Shown here one piece after another: positions 24,563 to 32,884 of a stretch of 46,843 bases of DNA (within the stretch, counting starts at the first letter, position 1; every line of letters begins with the position of its first letter). A model generated the notes under the pieces. That model was given only the letters and a program-made list of their open reading frames with translations, had not been told where the DNA came from and made no database searches. The translations under genes were made by a program, and so were the position numbers. This DNA comes from a virus: positions 1 to 46,843 of the IMG/VR virus record IMGVR_UViG_3300032323_001373; one strand, written 5' to 3'.

Positions 24563-25354
24563 GTGCATAATTTTTTCTGTGTTGGCGGTGAAAAATATGG
24601 TTGTGAATTATTCTCTAACGGCAGTAATGGGAAAATTGTCACGGTCGAAGAAGCATTTTCTAATCTATCGTTGCCTCTCTGCTGGGCAGGATCACATAAA
24701 GAACTATTATATCAACATTGTCTAGAAAATGATAGAAAATTCTATAATTTAGATACTGGATATTTTGGAAATATCAAAAGAAAAGAAATAATTAGAGTAT
24801 CTATAAACAATTTTCAAGACCAAGGACCAATAATCGACAGGCCCGACGATAGACTCAAATCACTATCTCTCGAAATTCAGGACTTTGTTAGAGGAGCAAC
24901 AATAGTAATTGTTCCGCCCGATGAAAAAATTTCTAAAAGTTTTAAATTAACAGATAATTGGGTTGAAAAAACTCAAGAAGAAATAAAAAAATATTCGGAT
25001 CGTCCTATTAAGATAAGAAACAGGCCAGGCCCAAGGAATACCAGAGTACTGTCTGATACTTTTAACGATTTTATTAAAAATGACACTCATGTGGTAGTTG
25101 GCTACTCGTCAAACGCACTAGTTGAAGCGGTGTTATGCGGAATTCCAGTTATCGCACTAGGACATTCGGCTACAACAAGTTTAATGAATTACAAAATTTC
25201 AGATATAGAAAATATTTCTAACATAGATCAAGAAAAAAGATACTCTTGGCTAAAGCATCTTTCTTATAGACAGTTTTCTCATAAAGAATTAGAGAACGGC
25301 ATCGCTTGGGAATTATTAACCTCCGAACCTAGCAGCATACGGTCCAGGGCCTAA
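24563..25354 (+). CDS. GT-B-like transferase, paralog B
   Basis: A 263-residue family member on the opposite strand from its five relatives. It has the N-terminal FYNLDTGYFGN shared with paralogs E and F, WVEKTQEEIKKYSDRPIKIR, VVVGYSSNALVEAVLCGIPVI and the C-terminal WLKHLSYRQFSHKELENGIAW block. The start codon is GTG, four bases after the preceding stop; no upstream ATG is available. Its 3' end overlaps the convergent FkbM gene by 39 bases. Confidence 0.62.
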   Translation: MHNFFCVGGEKYGCELFSNGSNGKIVTVEEAFSNLSLPLCWAGSHKELLYQHCLENDRKFYNLDTGYFGNIKRKEIIRVSINNFQDQGPIIDRPDDRLKSLSLEIQDFVRGATIVIVPPDEKISKSFKLTDNWVEKTQEEIKKYSDRPIKIRNRPGPRNTRVLSDTFNDFIKNDTHVVVGYSSNALVEAVLCGIPVIALGHSATTSLMNYKISDIENISNIDQEKRYSWLKHLSYRQFSHKELENGIAWELLTSEPSSIRSRA

Positions 25355-26026
25355 GTATCGACCAAATTGAGAATTGTCAACTGGAGCATTGTGCCCAGCT
25401 TTTGGCGCCCAAAGAAAAACTCGTTTACTTTTAGTATAGATGGTTTCATAGTTTAATGATTCCATAAATTCACAACACGTATCGATATCTTGATTAACTT
25501 CAAAAATCACCCAAGGCTGCTGTGAGCTGATAAGATTTTTAGCCCCCCTTAGCACTTCTAATTCCCAACCTTGCACATCTATTTTAATAAGATCAACATC
25601 TAGCAAATTTTCATTATCTAACTTAACAACCGGTACTGTGTATGATGCACCTACTCCTTCTCTACATAGTTTTCCGTCGCCGCAATTTTTTCCTGCTTGA
25701 TGAAAGTCGGCTGTACCTTCAAAATCGGCTACTGCCTTGGTTCGGATGTCAACCGCAGTTCCAACATTTGCCTGTAGACATTCGATATTTTGTTTAGACG
25801 GCTCGTACCCGACAACACTCTTAAATTTTCCTATAAAAGGAAAACTCCAGATACCCACGTTGGCTCCAACATCAATAAATGTTCTTTTGTTAGGTAGATG
25901 TTCTAATATCTGATTTCTAAATTTACCTTCGTACGACGGATTGGTTTTATCGGGATCGTTTTCTAACACAAAACTGATCTTCTTGTCGTTTTCTGGTACG
26001 TACCAACCATTGTGCATTAATCTCAT
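25316..26026 (-). CDS. FkbM-family methyltransferase
   Basis: A 236-residue class I methyltransferase with FIDVGANVGIWS (50-61), VVGYEPSKQN, LIKIDVQGWELEVLRGA and PWVIFEVNQD, the full FkbM signature. FkbM proteins methylate hydroxyl groups on sugars or polyketides. AAGAGG before the ATG fits, and the start overlaps the upstream gene by four bases. As the last gene of the long operon from 31022, it likely modifies a product of the transferases encoded before it. Confidence 0.87.
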   Translation of the reverse strand: MRLMHNGWYVPENDKKISFVLENDPDKTNPSYEGKFRNQILEHLPNKRTFIDVGANVGIWSFPFIGKFKSVVGYEPSKQNIECLQANVGTAVDIRTKAVADFEGTADFHQAGKNCGDGKLCREGVGASYTVPVVKLDNENLLDVDLIKIDVQGWELEVLRGAKNLISSQQPWVIFEVNQDIDTCCEFMESLNYETIYTKSKRVFLWAPKAGHNAPVDNSQFGRYLGPGPYAARFGG

Positions 26027-26949
26027 ATATACCTCTTAAAAAAATTCCAGGCATCGCCCGAACGTAATTCTTCAAAATTCCAATGGCACATGGATATCCT
26101 TTCAATCCATGCTTGTCTATCCGGCATCTCGGGATTTTCTAATCGACTTAAATCTGTGTTTGCTATTTTGTAACTTTGACTGCGTTGTGGATTAGGATCT
26201 GTAATAAATGCCGGAATACCTTCTATAATACTAGCTATGCTAGGACTGCTGTTATATACCACAGTGGCCCAGGCATTTCTTAAATCGTCACTTAATCTTT
26301 CGTTAACACTCAGATGCACACCCTTGCCGTAAATTTTTAAAATTGATTTAATTTTTTTATCTCCGGGATGTGTTCGAACAACAATCTGGCGTTTTCTGCT
26401 ATACTGTCTAATTTGTGTAATAGTTTGGTCTAACCATGTTTGAACACTTAGCCCACCCATACTCCATCCGCCGTGCCTCTGTAGGCAAATCAGTATGTGC
26501 TCTCCCTGTGTTCTCCACGGCTTTAAACTGATATTTAAATCTCTGCTTATCTTAGCCCATCGAGTAGGATCAATATCTCGATCAAAATAAAATCCAGTAG
26601 TTGGAAATACCCCATCAAAACTATATCTTAGATAGGTTCTAGTGTTGTTTGGGTCTGCATATAAAAACAGATTGCTGTCAACTATCAAACTTCTTCTATT
26701 GTTATTTTTTTGTAACGAAACGGCATTGTGTCTTAGTTGCAGATGTGGTGCAGATTTTCCGTGTTCGTGTATAAACCCCTGAATCAATGCAACGTCACAG
26801 GGTATAGCATTCATCCCCTGATGTGCTATTGCAGTATCGCCTGCGATGCGTACTCCGGCTAAAAAATTATCCAAGATAAGAGGTTTTTCTGGATTTTTAT
26901 TAGTCGGAGGTATCCCCCCATAATAGGCCACTGCTGTTAGATTAGACAT
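26023..26949 (-). CDS. GT-B-like transferase, paralog C
   Basis: A 308-residue family member: WLDQTITQIRQYSRKRQIVVRTHPGDKK, TVVYNSSPSIASIIEGIPAF, DRQAWIERISMCHWNFEELRSGDAW. The His-Pro in RTHPG matches paralog A and typical GT-B capsule transferases. The N-terminal half (residues 1-150) differs from the others, as expected for the acceptor-binding domain. It overlaps paralog D by eight bases and the FkbM gene by four. Confidence 0.62.
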   Translation of the reverse strand: MSNLTAVAYYGGIPPTNKNPEKPLILDNFLAGVRIAGDTAIAHQGMNAIPCDVALIQGFIHEHGKSAPHLQLRHNAVSLQKNNNRRSLIVDSNLFLYADPNNTRTYLRYSFDGVFPTTGFYFDRDIDPTRWAKISRDLNISLKPWRTQGEHILICLQRHGGWSMGGLSVQTWLDQTITQIRQYSRKRQIVVRTHPGDKKIKSILKIYGKGVHLSVNERLSDDLRNAWATVVYNSSPSIASIIEGIPAFITDPNPQRSQSYKIANTDLSRLENPEMPDRQAWIERISMCHWNFEELRSGDAWNFFKRYI

Positions 26950-28036
26950 TGTGATATCGTCTCACAATGTCTAGAGCCGTGCCATCCATTAGTTCATCGA
27001 AAGTAAATTGGCAATAACTAAGCCAAGCTAACCAATCTCCCAACGGTCCATAATAAAGGTCATTAATTTGACTGAGGTCGTTTCTAGTCACAGCATTGCT
27101 AACATGCTTGTCTAGAGTAATCGCCGGAACACCCGCCCAGATAGATTCCACAGCACTATTAGAATTAATACTAACGGTACAGTAATAATCTCCATCTAAC
27201 AGTTGTTGATATAAACTGGTTCTAGTTTTTTTATTTGTCTTTGATCTAAATTCTATAGCACGATCTGTGTATTTTTTTAATTCCTCTGCCACCTGTTGAC
27301 CCCAAGATTTAGCTTCGACGTGAAATATGCCAGCAGCAAATTCTCCGGGTTCTACGATTAAGATCTTGGAACCATCTTTTCGCCACGGGCGAGGAAAACT
27401 TGTGAAATTTGATAATCGATTTGCTGGTGCTACAAAACTTTGATTAAAGTGTAGATGATTTCGAGTTAATCTATGCCATTTTTTATTGGGCTCTACAAAA
27501 TTAGTGTAGCCGCTATCAATAAACCAGAAAGGTAAATTATTATCTATTTTATTTACTAGGATCTGTTCGTTGCCTACAGTGTTACGCAGTAAACAATCTT
27601 CTTCTACGGAATTAAAATCTCGTCGACGCATCATTTCTGCAGCAGGATCAATTTGTAGACCTACAGTTTTAATAAAATTTTGTTTTGGATGTGATCGATA
27701 GATTTCTAATATCCGTTCCTCGCCCAATCGATCGATAAGAATATCTATACGTTTGTGTATGTTTTTATAAAAATATTCTTTGTGATTGGCAATCTGCCGA
27801 TTCACTAAATCAACCCATGCCTTGAGATCTTTTCGAACTCCTTGATGAATTTTTTGTTTTATTTTTGCACGATGCTTTTCTAAATTAAATCGAGGCTTGT
27901 CTCTGGTTTCGATAATCCATGCAATCATTCCAGCAGTATGCCGTTCGTCTAATTCGATATGCTTACAAGCATCTATTACATTTACCAATTCAATTAAGAA
28001 TCTGGCTATTTCTTTGTCGTTAAGTAGGAGTTTCAT
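26942..28036 (-). CDS. GT-B-like transferase, paralog D
   Basis: The longest family member (364 residues), with an extra N-terminal helical region of about 120 residues rich in Lys and Arg. Shared parts are VAEELKKYTDRAIEFRSKTN, VSINSNSAVESIWAGVPAITL and WLAWLSYCQFTFDELMDGTAL, with FWFIDSGYTNF in place of the DTGYFGN of E and F. It overlaps E by four bases at its start. Confidence 0.6.
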   Translation of the reverse strand: MKLLLNDKEIARFLIELVNVIDACKHIELDERHTAGMIAWIIETRDKPRFNLEKHRAKIKQKIHQGVRKDLKAWVDLVNRQIANHKEYFYKNIHKRIDILIDRLGEERILEIYRSHPKQNFIKTVGLQIDPAAEMMRRRDFNSVEEDCLLRNTVGNEQILVNKIDNNLPFWFIDSGYTNFVEPNKKWHRLTRNHLHFNQSFVAPANRLSNFTSFPRPWRKDGSKILIVEPGEFAAGIFHVEAKSWGQQVAEELKKYTDRAIEFRSKTNKKTRTSLYQQLLDGDYYCTVSINSNSAVESIWAGVPAITLDKHVSNAVTRNDLSQINDLYYGPLGDWLAWLSYCQFTFDELMDGTALDIVRRYHNV

Positions 28037-28776
28037 TGATTAAGTAATTTCCATGCAGTGCCATTGGCTATTTCTTCGTGGGTGAATTGACCATAGGCTA
28101 GATTACAACAGTGTTGGTATACCTGCTCTGGATCAGGATAGTACGGAGTTGCAATTTTAGATAAATCTGTACTTGATAGTGGGGTTGCAGCACAGCTTAC
28201 AGTAGTAAATGCTGGAATACCGTAAGCTATAGATTCCATAGCAGCAATGCTATTAAATGCTACTGTGGCAAATATTCCTGTATCTAATACATCGTATATA
28301 CTGTTTACATGTCTGTCGGATCGCGATCCTTTATGTTTTACAATGATAGGCATGTCTGTGTATTTTTTAATTTCTGCCATTGTTGTGTCTAGCCACTGCG
28401 GCATATCATATCCAAAATAATGACAAGACTTAGGGTTAGATACTATTAATAAAATCTTATCCCCTTCCTTTTTCCATCCAGGCCATTGTAATCTTTTGTC
28501 ACTTTTAACAAGTGCTTCCCATCTATCTGTCGGCTTTAATTCTATTTTAGATTTTTGTAATTCGTTTTTAACTATTCTGTGATAAATTTTCTTGCCGCTT
28601 GGATTGGCAGAATTAACAAAATTTCCAAAATAGCCAGTATCCATATAATAAAAATCTTCACCTCTGTTGATACAATCGTGTATGTATTTTCTTTTGATTA
28701 TTCCTCTAAAAATAGGAGGCACGGGCTCTGGTATAGTTTTGCTAAAAGTGCCTTCCCATGAATAATCTTCATCCAT
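28033..28776 (-). CDS. GT-B-like transferase, paralog E
   Basis: A 247-residue family member closest to its upstream neighbour F. Both have YYMDTGYFGN, a YHRIVKNELQ or WHRIVKNDLQ segment, WL.(T/H)T...(I/V)KKYTD, FNS.AA.E(S/A)I..GIPAFT and LAYGQFTHEE or LSYGQFHTSE. It is probably a recent tandem duplicate of F. It starts in an eight-base overlap with F and ends in an ATGA overlap with D. Confidence 0.62.
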   Translation of the reverse strand: MDEDYSWEGTFSKTIPEPVPPIFRGIIKRKYIHDCINRGEDFYYMDTGYFGNFVNSANPSGKKIYHRIVKNELQKSKIELKPTDRWEALVKSDKRLQWPGWKKEGDKILLIVSNPKSCHYFGYDMPQWLDTTMAEIKKYTDMPIIVKHKGSRSDRHVNSIYDVLDTGIFATVAFNSIAAMESIAYGIPAFTTVSCAATPLSSTDLSKIATPYYPDPEQVYQHCCNLAYGQFTHEEIANGTAWKLLNQ

Positions 28777-29572
28777 TTAATATCATCTCCATGGCTTTAC
28801 CTGTTTTTAATTCTGATGTGTGGAATTGTCCGTAAGACAAATGACATCCCCATGCATATAATTTATCCATATCCGGATAATAGGGATTTTCAATTTTGGA
28901 TAGATCCTGCGAAGATACTGGACTTGCTGCGTTTGCAGGTGCAAGAGTAAATGCCGGGATGCCATGAAATATTGCTTCAGTTGCAGCAACACTATTAAAT
29001 GTAACTAATGCAAAAACATCATCGTCTAGGGCCTCTTGTAGAGTATCTCTTGCTATTCTATCTATTCTTTTAGGTGCTCGTTCTCTAACTTCTATAGGCC
29101 GATCTGTATATTTTTTAACAGTATCGATGGTATGTTGTAGCCATATATCTAAATCATATCCGTAAAATTTCATTGGTTTTTCGTCGGGCTTGGCAATTAA
29201 TATTTTTCTACCATTCTTTTTCCAAGGTTGAAATTGTTTCTTAAAGCCGTTGAACCTGTCGCCAGGACGCGGAATTATTTCACCATGCTGTAGATCATTC
29301 TTTACGATTCGATGCCAGTATTTCCATCCGTTGGGATTTGATGCAGTTCTTTCATTACCAAAATATCCTGTATCCATATAGTAGAAAGTTCTGTTATCTT
29401 CCCAACATTTATGGATTATTTTCTTTTTAAGGATTCCTCTCAAAACTAGAGGTCTTTTCGATTCTTCGTAGACAAATAGATCTGTGTCAAGAGTGCGAGC
29501 ACCGCAGCCAGCAGCGAACATATTAATATATTCGTCTTCGTCGCCCTTGCTCAAAAATAACCAATCGTTCAT
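28769..29572 (-). CDS. GT-B-like transferase, paralog F
   Basis: A 267-residue family member with FYYMDTGYFGN, WKYWHRIVKNDLQHGEI, IDTVKKYTDRPIEVRERAP, LVTFNSVAATEAIFHGIPAFT and a C-terminal LSYGQFHTSELKTGKAM. Its nearest relative is E. It overlaps the GT8-like gene by four bases. The C-terminal block shared by all six may form part of the catalytic interface. Confidence 0.62.
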   Translation of the reverse strand: MNDWLFLSKGDEDEYINMFAAGCGARTLDTDLFVYEESKRPLVLRGILKKKIIHKCWEDNRTFYYMDTGYFGNERTASNPNGWKYWHRIVKNDLQHGEIIPRPGDRFNGFKKQFQPWKKNGRKILIAKPDEKPMKFYGYDLDIWLQHTIDTVKKYTDRPIEVRERAPKRIDRIARDTLQEALDDDVFALVTFNSVAATEAIFHGIPAFTLAPANAASPVSSQDLSKIENPYYPDMDKLYAWGCHLSYGQFHTSELKTGKAMEMILNG

Positions 29573-30261
29573 TTAATACTTTCATCAATGTTGTGCTGTA
29601 GACAATATTCTGTATAGATACGCTCGCGATGCCATTCGTCACCCATTGGGGTTGTGGCAAATTCATGAAAGCTAGGAGTTCCTAGCGTATAGTGTAAAAG
29701 TTTTGCACCAGGATTAGCACCGTATTCATCCGGTAGCCAGTTCCATTCAATAGGCAGTTGTCCTACTAAATTGGCATCCAACCAAGTAAATCGATGCAGG
29801 GTAGCACCAGTTGCAGATTGTATAAATTCAGGAGTCACAGATCTATTGGCGGAATGCCCGCAATTCCAAAGTATCACACTTGACCAATTCTTGCAGGGAT
29901 AATTTTCATTTTTAGAACCAAGATATTTTTCAGTCATTTTGGTTTGATAATTATGTTTGACTACCATCACCGCTTTTGAATCATCACGCAATGCCCACAG
30001 TTTTTCTATATCATCTCTTAACAACATATCACCATCGATAAAAATTGCCCATCCTTTGTAATCCATTAAATGCGGTACAAGAAAGCGACTATAGATAAAA
30101 TGATTGCTACCGTCAGTGTGCTGTTCTTTGTAGTCTTTTAATATATTTAGAGCCAAGGGTGTTATTGATACAGGATGGCTCGAATGCCTAATAATACTGT
30201 TTGTACACACATGATATGCTATTGCTTCTCGTGGGTCGTAGCCGATAAAAATTGGAATCAT
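29569..30261 (-). CDS. Glycosyltransferase (GT8-like)
   Basis: A 230-residue GT-A-type transferase. It begins IPIFIGYDPREAIAYHV, has the FIDGDMLL motif (Asp76, Asp78), then CKNWSSVILWNCGH and a C-terminal GAKLLHYTLGTPSF with the His expected for metal or phosphate binding. This layout fits GT8 transferases of LPS biosynthesis. Its ATGA start overlaps the end of the nucleotidyltransferase-cupin gene. Confidence 0.72.
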   Translation of the reverse strand: MIPIFIGYDPREAIAYHVCTNSIIRHSSHPVSITPLALNILKDYKEQHTDGSNHFIYSRFLVPHLMDYKGWAIFIDGDMLLRDDIEKLWALRDDSKAVMVVKHNYQTKMTEKYLGSKNENYPCKNWSSVILWNCGHSANRSVTPEFIQSATGATLHRFTWLDANLVGQLPIEWNWLPDEYGANPGAKLLHYTLGTPSFHEFATTPMGDEWHRERIYTEYCLQHNIDESIK

Positions 30262-31022
30262 TTTCTTTCTATATCCTCTTCAATACACTGTTCTCCGTAT
30301 TGTATTTCTACAATTTTAACAGGGACGTCGAACGGGTTGGTTAGTTGATGCCAATCGGCTACCGGTACTTTGTACTCTTCATGTTTGTTTAAAGTTTTTG
30401 CCGGCAACTGATATCCGCCAGCCATACTACTATTGACTACAGCAATACCTTCACTAACAATCCAATATTCTGCACGTAGCTTATGGCGTTGCATACTTAG
30501 ACTTTTGCCGGGATTGACTGTGAGTTCTTTAACTTTCATGCCTGGAACTTCGTGTAAGACGCGATAATAACCCCATTGCCGTTCTGTTTTTGGGGCTTTC
30601 CATTCTTGTAGAATCCACGAACTAGAATTTTTCTTATCTTCTCCGCCAACTCCAAAGACAAATTCTAAGTTGCTGTCTTGAATATCCATTTCTGGAATAT
30701 TTGTAGGAGTTCTATCACCGCCGTTTGCAAAGATGATCATATCGTCCGGAAACTGTTTTCTAACTTCTAGTATAGCGTCTTTGGATGAGCCGTCGGCATC
30801 ATTAAAATCATAAACAATACCGTCTACACATTTAATATTGTCTACGATATCTGCTCGTTCTTTGTGAGGCAAAAAAGGAGACCCTTTCTTGCGGGTCAAC
30901 CATGCATCTGAGTTAATTCCTACAAGGAGTATATCTCCCAATGCCTTTGCAGCTTTGAAATAGGCTATATGTCCGGAGTGTATAGGATCAAATCCGCCAG
31001 TAACTAATACAATTGTTTTCAT
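30258..31022 (-). CDS. Nucleotidyltransferase-cupin fusion
   Basis: A 254-residue fusion. Residues 1-140 are an HxGH cytidylyl/adenylyltransferase (GGFDPIHSGH at 9-18; GGDR at 101-104), like the HldE/RfaE second domain that makes ADP-heptose. Residues 148-250 are a cupin (MQRHKLRAEYWIVSEG, then VPVADWHQLTNP) like the isomerase domain of ManC/AlgA. The enzyme may activate a sugar phosphate and isomerise or bind it. The ATG at 31022 is chosen over one 18 bases upstream because the late octamer lies exactly five bases before it. Confidence 0.75.
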   Translation of the reverse strand: MKTIVLVTGGFDPIHSGHIAYFKAAKALGDILLVGINSDAWLTRKKGSPFLPHKERADIVDNIKCVDGIVYDFNDADGSSKDAILEVRKQFPDDMIIFANGGDRTPTNIPEMDIQDSNLEFVFGVGGEDKKNSSSWILQEWKAPKTERQWGYYRVLHEVPGMKVKELTVNPGKSLSMQRHKLRAEYWIVSEGIAVVNSSMAGGYQLPAKTLNKHEEYKVPVADWHQLTNPFDVPVKIVEIQYGEQCIEEDIERK

Positions 31023-31040
31023 GCAGATATTTATCTGCAT
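31021..31040. promoter_or_regulatory. Palindrome containing a late promoter octamer
   Basis: A perfect 20-base palindrome-with-loop, ATGCAGAT on each side of ATTT/AAAT. On the minus strand it contains GATAAATA (31028-31035), five bases before the ATG at 31022. It may be a promoter with an overlapping operator or hairpin. Confidence 0.5.
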
Positions 31041-31054
31041 ACATTATTGGTGAT

Positions 31055-31510
31055 TTAAAGTGTGGCGTCTTCGAGTCCGGCTGTGCGAAGTTTGACAATA
31101 TTTGAAACCTGCCATTGTTTGATATCAAGTGCTTTAATAATACCTAACCACTTGTTTCTTAACAACGCAAAGTCATTGATAATTTTTTCAAAATCAACAA
31201 CATCGGCTTCGCCTTCTACAAACTTCTCACAATCTCTAGAGCTCAATGCTCTCTGATAATTTTCAAGATATTTGCGGAAGTGGCTGCTACGCAATCTGCG
31301 AAGCTCGATGTTGAGATATTCTAATATACCTTCAATTTCTTGTAACTGGTTAAATCGGTTTTCAACAATACCCGGCATATTTGCCGAGATCTTTTCTAAA
31401 CTACCGGATACCTTACAATCAAACTTTGCTTGAAGTAGCTCAGCTTCGTAATAGGCCACAGCATCGGGAATATTACTGATATCCTTTGAAACTTTATCGT
31501 ACCAGTTCAT
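31055..31510 (-). CDS. uvsY: Recombination mediator UvsY
   Basis: A 151-residue helical protein matching cyanophage-type UvsY in LRRLRSSHFRKYLENYQRAL, DCEKFVEGEADVVDFEK, LLRNKWLGIIKALDIKQWQ and the end KLRTAGLEDATL. UvsY (137 residues in T4) loads UvsX onto gp32-coated single strands. It starts in an ATGA overlap with the 81-residue gene, and uvsX and gp32 lie just upstream, so the whole recombination set is contiguous. Confidence 0.88.
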   Translation of the reverse strand: MNWYDKVSKDISNIPDAVAYYEAELLQAKFDCKVSGSLEKISANMPGIVENRFNQLQEIEGILEYLNIELRRLRSSHFRKYLENYQRALSSRDCEKFVEGEADVVDFEKIINDFALLRNKWLGIIKALDIKQWQVSNIVKLRTAGLEDATL

Positions 31511-31752
31511 TCGTCCTCTTCTTCGTAGCCATCGTAGCTGTCGTATTCTTCTTCAATTGCTTCGCCGTCGATGGCATATTCGATAGCTTGATCTAGATAA
31601 GGGTCGATACCCTGTAAACTATCTAGAATCGAATCCTTAATACCATGATCAACTAAAGTATTAATAAAGTCTGCGGCAACATCTTTCCTTGCTTTTTCTG
31701 GAATATGTTCTACCATTGAGGTCCAAAGGTCTGCAATTAAATCTTCTTTCAT
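31507..31752 (-). CDS. Hypothetical acidic protein between uvsX and uvsY
   Basis: An 81-residue protein with a helical N-terminal half (LWTSMVEHIPEKARKDVAADF) and a very acidic C-terminus (EEEYDSYDGYEEEDE). It overlaps uvsX and uvsY by four bases each. The acidic tail could mimic DNA or contact basic faces of the recombination proteins. No family is recognised. Confidence 0.6.
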   Translation of the reverse strand: MKEDLIADLWTSMVEHIPEKARKDVAADFINTLVDHGIKDSILDSLQGIDPYLDQAIEYAIDGEAIEEEYDSYDGYEEEDE

Positions 31753-32828
31753 TCTACGCTCTCCGTTTCAGGTTCAACAGTAGTAGTTATCCCAGATTCA
31801 GTTTTTTCACCATGTTTAGAAATATCTTCCATTGCCTTATCGAGGCCTTGATTTTCGTTTCGTTCCCACGCTTTGCGGAATTGCTTGATGATTTCTCCGT
31901 CAGCAGTTGTGTATACTAGGCTGTTACCTTCTTTCTTAAGCATACCTTTGGCTTCGAACAAGTCGACCAGTCCACTATATGGATTCATACCTGTTTCATA
32001 AGGAATCTTAACCTGTACACTCTCAAACGGTTTAGCATAACGTGTCTTCATTACCTTACATGCAGCACGAATACCTTTTACCTCAGAGATTTTATTGCCG
32101 TCTTCATCTTCTTTAAGTTTGAGTTTACGCATAGCAACTACTATACTTGACGCATAGATAAAGCCTTGACCGCCACTGATCTTGTCATCTGGATCAAACA
32201 TATCCTGACTTGCGTATGTGTGATTAGTACATACCATACCGATATTATATGCTCCGAACATGTTAACGCAGTTACGAACAAGTGCTGTTAGTGCCTTAGG
32301 CTTACGACCCATATCACCTTTCATATCACCTGCTTGGAACTGATTAACGTCAGTAGGAGTTAATAGCATACCTAAGCTGTCGACAATAAACAATACTTTT
32401 GGACGATCAGTTTCATCCATTGTTTTATATTCTGCAATGAACTCAACAATAGTTTTTGCTACATCGTCGATCATTGCCATATTAAGTTTTAACAACTTGT
32501 CTGGACTTGTATCGACTCCTAATGCTTCTAACCATTTTTCGTCAAGTGCGTTTTCTGTATCAATTAAGATAGGATAAATGCCTTGTGCCTGTGCATTCTT
32601 AACTAGATTGCCTGAACAAATAAAAGATTTGCCTGCACCCGATTCTCCAGCGAATACTGTTACTTTGCCTAGCGGAATACCTTTGTTGAAATCGCCACTG
32701 ATAAGATAGTTTAATGCGAAGTTGTTGGTACTGACCCAATCGGTCGGATCATTAAAGCCAATACTAAGACCTTCAATGCTCTTAGTAATTGACTTTCTAA
32801 ATTTAGAAATATCAAATGCTTTTGCCAT
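31749..32828 (-). CDS. uvsX: RecA-like recombinase UvsX
   Basis: A 359-residue RecA-fold protein. Walker A is GESGAGKS (61-68), Walker B is VLFIVDSLGML (about residues 145-155), and SGGQGFIYASS lies in the DNA-binding loop region. Length is close to T4 UvsX (391), with a short Glu-rich C-terminal tail. It forms the presynaptic filament with UvsY and gp32. AGGG nine bases before the ATG provides ribosome binding. It follows the gp32 terminator and so may be read through or have its own start. Confidence 0.93.
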   Translation of the reverse strand: MAKAFDISKFRKSITKSIEGLSIGFNDPTDWVSTNNFALNYLISGDFNKGIPLGKVTVFAGESGAGKSFICSGNLVKNAQAQGIYPILIDTENALDEKWLEALGVDTSPDKLLKLNMAMIDDVAKTIVEFIAEYKTMDETDRPKVLFIVDSLGMLLTPTDVNQFQAGDMKGDMGRKPKALTALVRNCVNMFGAYNIGMVCTNHTYASQDMFDPDDKISGGQGFIYASSIVVAMRKLKLKEDEDGNKISEVKGIRAACKVMKTRYAKPFESVQVKIPYETGMNPYSGLVDLFEAKGMLKKEGNSLVYTTADGEIIKQFRKAWERNENQGLDKAMEDISKHGEKTESGITTTVEPETESVE

Positions 32829-32849
32829 ATTATTTTGCCCTATTGAGAA

Positions 32850-32875
32850 AAGAGTGTGAGTTGCCCCACACTCTT
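32850..32875 (-). terminator. Intrinsic terminator after gp32
   Basis: On the minus strand AAGAGTGTG, an eight-base loop, CACACTCTT, then TTCTC. It separates gp32 from uvsX; partial read-through is likely because the T run is short. Confidence 0.6.
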
Positions 32876-32884
32876 ATATTAGTC

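Noticed and set aside
22475-29572. A tandem DNA repeat array or CRISPR.
   Set aside because: The repeated similarity is at protein level between whole genes; there are no short identical direct repeats with regular spacers.
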